Assembly (NCBI GenBank): GCA_029641185.1
Contig: JAPWGK010000010.1
Location: 620,001 to 684,000, forward strand
From: Pseudofabraea citricarpa
Lineage: Eukaryota; Ascomycota; Leotiomycetes; Helotiales; Dermateaceae
Length of the DNA stretch: 64,000 nt
Reading direction: 5' to 3'
A program made the translations under genes and the position numbers. Positions 57,676 through 64,000 of this stretch are shown here, piece by piece (the first letter of the stretch is position 1; each line of letters starts with the position of its first letter). The notes under the pieces are model-generated. The model saw nothing but the letters and a program-made list of their open reading frames with translations. It ran no database searches and was not told the origin of the DNA.

Positions 57676-60189
57676 TCAGCTAACGGGAAGGAGGAGTCTC
57701 GAACAGAAGCGTAACTCGTAGCATCGAGAATTAGCAGGGTCGAAGATGTGGTGGTTCTGTTTATCCAGAACCTCGATATCTGCCACCCCACGAAGTCAGC
57801 ATTGATCATACTCGATACGAGGAACTACCAATTAAGGAGAGAGAGAGAAAAAAAAGATAGAAACTTACAGCTCAACTGGATCTTCTCGTAATACTCCCGC
57901 GCAGTCTGATCCCCATCTGTAGCTAAGATGCCATCCTCTCTCGTGTACGTCTTAGGCGGTACACTCTTGATGCGCAACAGCATCTGGAGAAGATCAATGA
58001 TGCGATCACCTTGAGATGCGTACCAACTAGGACCCTTATCTAAGGGCCATCTGGCAGTGAAGTTTTCTTGCTCCCAAGATTTGAAGAGCCAGGTTGACTT
58101 CTCGAGACAGTTGAGGGCGATGATACTCACGAGGAAGAGTTCGAAAGTACAGTTGTTGGATGATTTCAACAGCCGGCCTTCGAGGTTGCGGAACACAGTG
58201 TTGCAGACCTGCGCGGCTTTCTTCTCGGCGGCGGCGTTCAGTTGGAGACAGATAACTGGGTATGTTCTGTCACCCTCGCGCTGCTCAATCGGTCGGCCCT
58301 GACCTGCTGAGTCGTCGATGTTTCCTCTCTGCGTCGTGGTCCAACGAAGCTCGTGGTCGATCAGGATGTGAACGATTGACCAGAGATCCAATGCACGCTT
58401 CAATAGATCATCTTCCTTTTGAATAGAAAGCTCCAATGCGGTATTGAGTGTGACGTTCATGAAATGAGAAGGTTCTCGCTCAAAGAATATTGATGACATT
58501 CTCTTCATGTAAGCCTCAAGCTTCAATGGCAGGTCGTCATTGTCATTATCAAGGATGCGAAAATCCGAGTTGTGGAAGTTGTTGCCGAGTCCAAGATTTG
58601 GATCAATATTTCCGTCATTAGCTACTTCCTGGCACTCCAAAGCTTTAAACGTGGCGTAGACTGTTGTCTCGGGATAGTGAGAAGCATCAATCTGGAATGG
58701 TGAAGCTATGAACTTGACACCTCTCTTCGCGCTGTTGACTTCATGATATGCGAGAACTGCATGTAGCCCAGCCGAGTACATATCGACCTCATCTGCCAAC
58801 CGCGTGCGAACACAAGGTTGCTTCCAAACACGAGCGCTCTCCACATTCTTGCAAGTACCACAAGGAGTATCTTGAGAACATGGCTTCTTAAGCATTCTGC
58901 AACGAATACAAGCGCCAAGCTTTCGGACTTCCTGAACTTGCTTCCGACGTACTGCTGTAAATCTTCCACGAACCTTCGGCCGATTTGACTTCTGACCATC
59001 ATCCCATTCAGTCCTAAACTCATTTGCCATGCCTTGACTCATGTCACCCTGGTTCATGTTCTTCTGGTTCATAGCGATTTGGTTTCCGTTGCTCTGGGCC
59101 ATGTTGATCCGGTTCATATTCTGATTCATATTCTCTTGATTCAATGAGTTGAGACGAGGATATGAATCTGCTATGGTTGGGCTTGCAGACTTGGCCGACT
59201 GCTCGACATTCATATTGATGTTGACATTATCAGGATCCGGATATAAATTGGCTCCTGAACCGTCCAACATTGGCCAACCTGGCTGATCTGAACCGGTATT
59301 AAAGAAATGTTCAGACATTGCAGCATTGGCGTGACTCAGTTGAGCCATAGCCTTTGCCTCTGACATGTCTCCCATGTGCATGGGAAGGTTCATATCTTCG
59401 GCAAGTAGCTGGGGATCAACCATATTCGGTACGAATGATCGTCCAGCAGCAGCCACAGCAGCCGCAGCCATACTTGTTGTAGCCATTGTGAGGTTTGGGG
59501 ATGCTGAACGAGAATTGGGGATCTGATTAAAATTCGCAGGTGGTAGGGTAGCTTCGCTATCGCGTCGAGGGGCAGTCTTTTGGCTCAAGACTACAAATGT
59601 TAGCTCAGTCTCAAGCGCAGGAATAGACGTACTCTTCTTCTCACGTTGAACTCGCTGCTCGTAGCTGACTGGGGGGTTGTCAAGAGTATACTGTTCCTGC
59701 AATTCGAGCCGGTCTGGACGTGGTGGTTCAGAAGCTCTGCTGCGCGCGCCGGCACTGTTGTTATGCACTGTACGGTCATCTTGCTTCTCGTTCATGTCGA
59801 TTTGTCTCGAGACCTCGGCCAGAGTCTCCAACGCGGTCCAATTCCTATTGCCAATGGGTAATTCCACCGTGGGACCATTCATCGGCACGTCTCCGTTTCG
59901 AGCTCGAGAATCGTCGGCGAGGTCGGGAAGGTTATTGAGTTGGAGGAGAACCTTTTGCCGGTCACGGAGGGTGATAGCAGGGCATTTCTTGACAAGATGA
60001 TTGACAAGACTATCAATTCGTCCCTTGGGGAACTTCTCTCCGCATGCTTTGCATGTATGCTGGTAACGATTGCTCGCGTCTTCTAGTTTCTGTCCCCGCT
60101 CGAAGTACCTGCGAAGTTAGTTGGGAAGGATCGAGGGAATTGAGGGCTCTTTCTTACTCGAGGATGAGCGCGTTTGGTTTGCGACCCAT
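57676..60189 (-). CDS. Zinc-finger transcription regulator, Zn2Cys6-type with N-terminal CxxC zinc motif
   Basis: Exons are 60189..60158, 60108..57869 and 57779..57676, about 791 residues. A 42-nt segment (59632-59591) has perfect intron signals and may be spliced, giving about 777. The N-terminus has a BED-like motif, CKACGEKFPKGRIDSLVNHL followed by KKC. Residues ~200-300 are Asn/Met/Gln-rich and disordered. A six-Cys cluster follows (CIRCRMLKKPC, then CGTC and a later KQPC); the order fits Zn2Cys6 fungal regulators, but the last spacer is 12 residues, longer than usual. The C-terminal half is helical, as in fungal regulatory domains. The nuclear DNA-binding role is inferred. The final exon was chosen because it keeps 34 further codons open before the stop. 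Confidence 0.78.
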
Positions 60190-60921
60190 GGCGTAGGATT
60201 GGTCTCGCGTAGGCAGTGAGGTGTTTCTGGAGAGTTGAAGTATCGAGGCCCATACAATTGAATTGTTGACTTTGTCTGGAGAATACGGAGGTCGGGAAGA
60301 TTGTGCCAGTTCTATGGAACTCACCGCCGTGACCGCCAGATAAGCGAGTAACTAGCGGCCGCACTCGGAAAAATAAAACGCCATGCTCATCCTCGTCCGT
60401 CGCGCTTGCGCTTGCCATGATAGACACGTGATCTGTAACCTACCCATTGTAGCATCCAAGATCATAACAAAGTTCATTGCCATTCCAGCGAATTTATAGC
60501 TTCTTTACTAGTAACAGCATCATCACAGAAGAGCTAATAGCATAGAAAATCTAAACTAATCTTCATAAAATTAGGGAAATGCTAATAAACGAATGCGACT
60601 AAAAACTTAAGGTAAGATACGTGAGACTTATGTATAATAAATGGTAAATAGAAGTGGGTGGGTGGTGTAGCTTTATAGATTTCTTACTTAGTCAGGTACT
60701 GAATCAAGACCGTATATGAGATATATCTAAATTCTAACATGAAAACTATCTCTCGTTTTATCTAAAAGGCTAAGGCTAAGGCCAGATTTAGATCCACTCT
60801 ATCCCACAGGGAGTAGGGGATAGTTTGTAAGCTATCGAGCCCTCTGCAAATCCATCTAGATTTATCCTCTACTCTCAAAAAAGCACTGAGATTCTAACGC
60901 CACAAACCCCTATCTACTCAC
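60190..60921. other. Intergenic, AT-rich
   Basis: About 730 bases between two minus-strand genes. Near the regulator there is a possible upstream reading frame in the leader beginning at 60418-60427, and GACACGTGATC at 60423-60433. The rest is AT-rich and shows no gene. Confidence 0.5.
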
Positions 60922-62348
60922 TCAGATCAACCACTCCAGATTGAGGATCGACCCTTGCGGAGGAATGCCTGGGGCAATCTCCAACTTCTCGGCCCACTCT
61001 GCTCCCCGCACAACGAAATCCTCATAGTCCCTCGTCCTCTGCATCTTGGTCGGCTCGAAGGGCAGGTCGCGCCACTGATCGTCATAGATGGGATGGAGCA
61101 AGAATGACAACATCTCAGGCTCTTGAACATCTCCCTGGATATGGAATTTCTCCAGCTGGAGGTCAGACCGAAACTTGGTGAGCAGGCTCTTGAGTGTGCC
61201 GGTCTTGAGGATTATTCCTCCGCTGGAAGCGTGATGAGGTGCCGTGATGCCGGGCCCGCCTAGCTGTAGTCGCGAGAGAGTTTTGTGGCGGGTGACGAAA
61301 TCGCTAAGGAGATCTTCTTCGACGGAGATACCTTCGAGTTTCAGAGTAGACAGGAAGGGGAAGAGAGGTTTTGAGAGGACCTCTTTCACGGTAGTGTCTC
61401 TCCAAACGTTGAATTCTTCGAAGATGAGAGCTTCAATGTTAAAGGAAGCCGTTTCGTGGGTGAGATGTGATAGTAGTGCCGAGATATCGAACTTCACGCG
61501 GCCTTGAAATCCAAGATGTAGAGTTCTGAGTAAGGGGGCATTTCGTAGGGAATATGCAATTCGTTCAGTTCCTTGGCGGGTGTGGATGTTGTTGGGTGCT
61601 TCGCTATAGTCAATCTGAAGGTTGAGAAACTGTAGGTTGGCAAAGGTTGAAGACAGGTGAGAGATTGTGGCTTGTCTTTGGGCAAAGAATTCAAATGGGA
61701 GCCTATCATGCGAGAGACTCTCTAGTCGAATCGATGATGCTATCCGGTTAGCTTTTGGGCTTCGAAGGAGTCTCGCAACTTACCACATAGTGCCGACAAC
61801 AGATTTGAGAATCGCTCCCATGTCAAGACTCTTGGCAAGGCACGAGAGGATGGAAACCGCCAAACACTTTCGAAGAGAGGATTGGTAAAACCGGGGACCT
61901 TGTGCAGCGATACAGCTACGGACTTCAGTTCAGTCAGGCCTCGGAAAGACCTCCTGAGATAATCTTCATCACAAATGGTAGATGCATATTTCTCCCTGAG
62001 TGCTTTCAGCTGGGCAAGGTATGCCCAGGCTTCACCCAGGATCTGATCACGATATTCAGGCTCTTGTGTGTACTGCATGAAGTAGGTATTATGACGTGCG
62101 TGATATTCATTGACTTCTCCGAGATTGATTTCTAGTGCCTGTATGTGCGAAGGTAGTCGAGGGTGCTTTGAGAGTTCCTGAAGCCTCACGAAGTCATCTC
62201 GATGTGGATATGTGATAAAGGTTGGATCCAGTAGATACTCCTCCCCGAGGGCTGCCCAGATTCTGGAACATTGTCGAAGAGCTTTTAAGGACGATATACT
62301 GACGCATCGGAGAATATCTCGACGAAGCTCAGTAGGGAGTTGCTCCAT
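60922..62348 (-). CDS. F-box protein, 2 exons
   Basis: Exons are 62348..61784 and 61739..60922, 460 residues. The F-box is at the extreme N-terminus (MEQLPTELRRDILRCVSISS, then LKALRQCSRIWAALGEEYLL), predicting Skp1 binding within an SCF ubiquitin ligase. The remaining ~400 residues are helical with leucine-rich periodic segments (LQFLNLQIDYSE, APLLRTLHLGFQG, LSRLQLGGPGI) resembling degenerate leucine-rich repeats, as in many fungal F-box proteins. The single 44-nt intron has a GTAAGT donor and keeps the frame. Substrate unknown. Confidence 0.8.
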
Positions 62349-62658
62349 ATTAGATAGTGATTAAATCTCAACCGAAGCTCCTGATGCTTGATGACATCAC
62401 CCAGCTGTTCTGGGTCACTGAGCTCTTGAATCGATCCAGCCGAATCAGCAAAGTAGACAGGAATATTTGTGATAGGGTTAAGGAGTTCCTGACGCAGCCG
62501 GTGAGCCTCCGTGGCTGCCGAAACGTGGTTGTAAGCAACAACCGGGTTCCATGGATGTTGCGGGGTATGTCGGCGTCTAAGTAAGCGCGTTAGCCGCAGC
62601 CAAAACAGCCACGGCATGCCCAGGTCCAGCTAACATCTTGACAGAGCAACAGTCAGCC
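62349..62658. promoter_or_regulatory. Divergent promoter between F-box and small membrane protein
   Basis: 310 bp separates two divergent starts. Minus-strand frames are open across part of this stretch but have no intron-compatible link to the F-box gene. Confidence 0.4.
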
Positions 62659-62914
62659 ATGCTATCGTAAGTTTTCATCCATATCCCTCCCCATCCCTCC
62701 GAGGATCGAAAGATAGAGCGCTGCTGATCGTACCCACAGCACATTCCGGAATCTTCCTCCTCGGACGCGAATCGCGGTTGGTGCAGGTTTCCTAGCCTGG
62801 GGTGCAATTGGCCTCTACGTGACGGATCGTGCAGAAAAGAAGTTCGGCTTAGAACCAACGGAACAGGATCGGGCGGCTCTCCCAAAATTCACCGCTGTGG
62901 AAAAGGACAATTGA
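62659..62914 (+). CDS. Single-span small membrane protein, 60 residues
   Basis: Exons 62659..62666 and 62740..62914. The first coding exon has only 8 nt (ATG CTA TC) and a GTAAGT donor; the acceptor CCCACAG restores the frame to S-T-F-R-N-L-P-P-R-T-R. A basic N-terminus is followed by one hydrophobic span (IAVGAGFLAWGAIGLYVT) and a charged tail (DRAEKKFGLEPTEQDRAALP). This pattern is common for small mitochondrial inner-membrane proteins and complex assembly factors, but I do not recognise the family. The mitochondrial location is inferred. Convergent with the next gene, with only 22 bp between stops. Confidence 0.68.
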
Positions 62915-62936
62915 GCATAGCCGGGCACGGATCGAA

Positions 62937-63571
62937 TCATACATCCTCCACGAAGAGGGTTGAGGGAGGGGTGTCCCAGGTGTCGACTGGCAAAGATGGC
63001 ATGTCTGGTGTAGGAATCTCATCCACCACTTGGGTTGATACTGGGTCGATCCGAAGCGGGGCGTTGCTCTCTTGGTGCAGTAGAATGGTCTGACAGCTCT
63101 GATAACAGCAGACACATGTAACATATTTGTTGGGAATAATAATAATACAGTCGCAAGCCAGAGAGTCTCACGGTATCTGTGTCGAATAGGCGTGGAAGCA
63201 GATGGCGCAATCGAGGAGTAACTTCAACATGTGAAGATAACTGCAACTGCCATTTCATCCGTCGGTGCTTATGAGTAATCCCGTTATCTTTGAGGAATTC
63301 GGTGCTTTGAGCAAGTCAACAATTAAGGTTGCGACAATCGAGTTGGGTCGCATCGCTGGATTTGTTTCCAACCCGACCAGCCACCGCAATGTATTCTCCG
63401 TATGCATTCGAAAGACCCATCAGTACCTAGGTATGCGTACTATCCCACTGCCGGTGGGCCTCCCTCCGCGCTCCGAAGAATAAGATTTCGAGTGTAACCG
63501 CAGTGGTGGCATTGATTGGGGCAGGATGTCTGACAGCATGTGCAGAAGTACAGGGCGGCTAGCCTCGTCAT
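62937..63571 (-). CDS. Small Cys-rich protein, 3 exons (tentative)
   Basis: Exons are 63571..63441, 63304..63172 and 63089..62937, about 138 residues. The N-terminus has a Cys/His cluster (CTCCQTSC, CHHCGYTR) that could bind zinc. A basic middle (GITHKHRRMKWQLQLSSHVE, LRHLLPRLFD) and an acidic Pro-rich tail ending STLFVEDV follow. The junctions fit GT-AG and frame, but the first intron (136 nt) rests on an AAAG acceptor, and two acceptors 9 nt apart compete at the last junction. An in-frame upstream ATG at 63586 overlaps the stop of the neighbouring gene. I do not recognise the family. Confidence 0.45.
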
Positions 63572-63585
63572 AAATCGATACTGCA

Positions 63586-63980
63586 TTATCTCTCCTGCAA
63601 GCGAGCAATAAATTCTACAGCAGGCGCAACAGTCTTTTGGATACGAGCAGCATTAGCCTCAATCTGTGCCCGTCGATCGACAACGAAGTGGCAAATCGAA
63701 GGCGGAAGCTTATTCGGAAAGGTCCTGCTTGGGTGAGTTGACTGCCGCCGTCTTCACCGCTCTCGAAGGTTCCGAAAAGCGCTGTTGTGGAACCATACCG
63801 TATTCTTGTGGGAAAGTATTTTGTGATAACCTGTACAGTCCAGTCCAGTAGGGGCTCCCGGGCCGTGGCTGTCTTCACTATACATAGGCTCTTTTTCAAA
63901 ACGCCTATCTCTCTCTCAAAATGCAATATGATGAGCCCCCGAAATCTGCAATGCACGTCTTTGACCCGGCTTTTGGACAT
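63586..63980 (-). CDS. Small hypothetical protein, possibly 5'-incomplete
   Basis: The best-supported part is the C-terminal exon 63724..63586, which reads TFPNKLPPSICHFVVDRRAQ and then a helical EANAARIQKTVAPAVEFIAR segment before TAA. A 74-nt intron (donor GTATGG, acceptor AGCAG) links it in frame to 63980..63799, beginning MSKSRVKDVH. This gives about 106 residues. The upstream exon is less convincing, and more 5' exons may lie beyond the window edge. The helical tail resembles small coiled-coil subunits, but no family is recognised. Confidence 0.4.
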
Positions 63981-64000
63981 GGGTGGTGTTGCACGAGAGG

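Noticed and set aside
60083..60427. Alternative first exon of the zinc-finger regulator starting at 60427
   Set aside because: Its frame runs past the real exon in the wrong phase; the start at 60189 with the GTAAGA donor joins directly to the CKACGEKF exon.
62285..62617. Upstream exon for the 60.9-62.3 kb F-box gene
   Set aside because: The F-box starts at the ATG at 62348, and no donor/acceptor pair joins this frame in phase.

Overview
The window is nuclear DNA of a filamentous ascomycete (Pezizomycotina). The evidence is short GT-AG introns with CTAAC-like branch sites, compact genes alternating between strands, and fungal families: a DUF3716-type Cys-rich protein, an EED-type Polycomb protein, a tandem-PAS protein and a Zn2Cys6-type regulator. 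Overall protein character suggests Leotiomycetes/Helotiales; that placement is an inference.

Layout. 1.3-4.8 kb: a spliced polyproline protein and a convergent DUF3716 protein, then an AT-rich stretch holding a small inverted-repeat (MITE-like) element. 6.2-11.3 kb: exocyst SEC5 (minus) and mitochondrial NAD-isocitrate dehydrogenase subunit IDH2 (plus) share a 396 bp divergent promoter. 12.6-16.7 kb: a Yrb2/Nup50-type Ran-binding nucleoporin and a small orphan. 17.8-26.3 kb: eIF5B and a large MMS1_N/CPSF_A beta-propeller protein, both minus. 27.8-36.7 kb: a TBC1D20/Gyp8-type Rab GAP, VPS52 (GARP), eIF5A, the Pol I factor RRN7 (with an apparent frameshift) and ubiquitin-ribosomal protein eL40. 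36.7-38.6 kb: gene-free with short degenerate repeats. 38.6-43.5 kb: a YIPF1-type Golgi protein, a mitochondrial rhodanese and an F-box protein. 44.2-51.5 kb: EED (PRC2) and a tandem-PAS protein diverge from a 3 kb intergenic region. 51.8-55.2 kb: a YIPF6/Yip4-type protein, an intron-containing tRNA-Leu(AAG) and a small orphan. 55.2-57.7 kb: low-complexity purine-rich DNA. 57.7-64 kb: a zinc-finger regulator, a second F-box protein, a 60-residue membrane protein and two small minus-strand genes at the edge.

The genes are mostly housekeeping: translation and ribosome supply (eIF5B, eIF5A, Ub-eL40, RRN7, tRNA), membrane traffic (SEC5, VPS52, Gyp8-like, two YIPF proteins), nuclear transport and chromatin (Yrb2-like, EED). 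I see no secondary-metabolite cluster, rRNA, CRISPR array or intact transposon. The most notable points are gene-structure oddities: a start codon split by an intron plus a 7-nt exon in Ub-eL40, 13- and 21-nt exons in EED, an 8-nt first coding exon, a one-base frame break in RRN7's zinc ribbon, and two adjacent minus-strand ORFs overlapping as TAATG. All exon coordinates were worked out by hand from splice motifs and reading frame, without transcript evidence.
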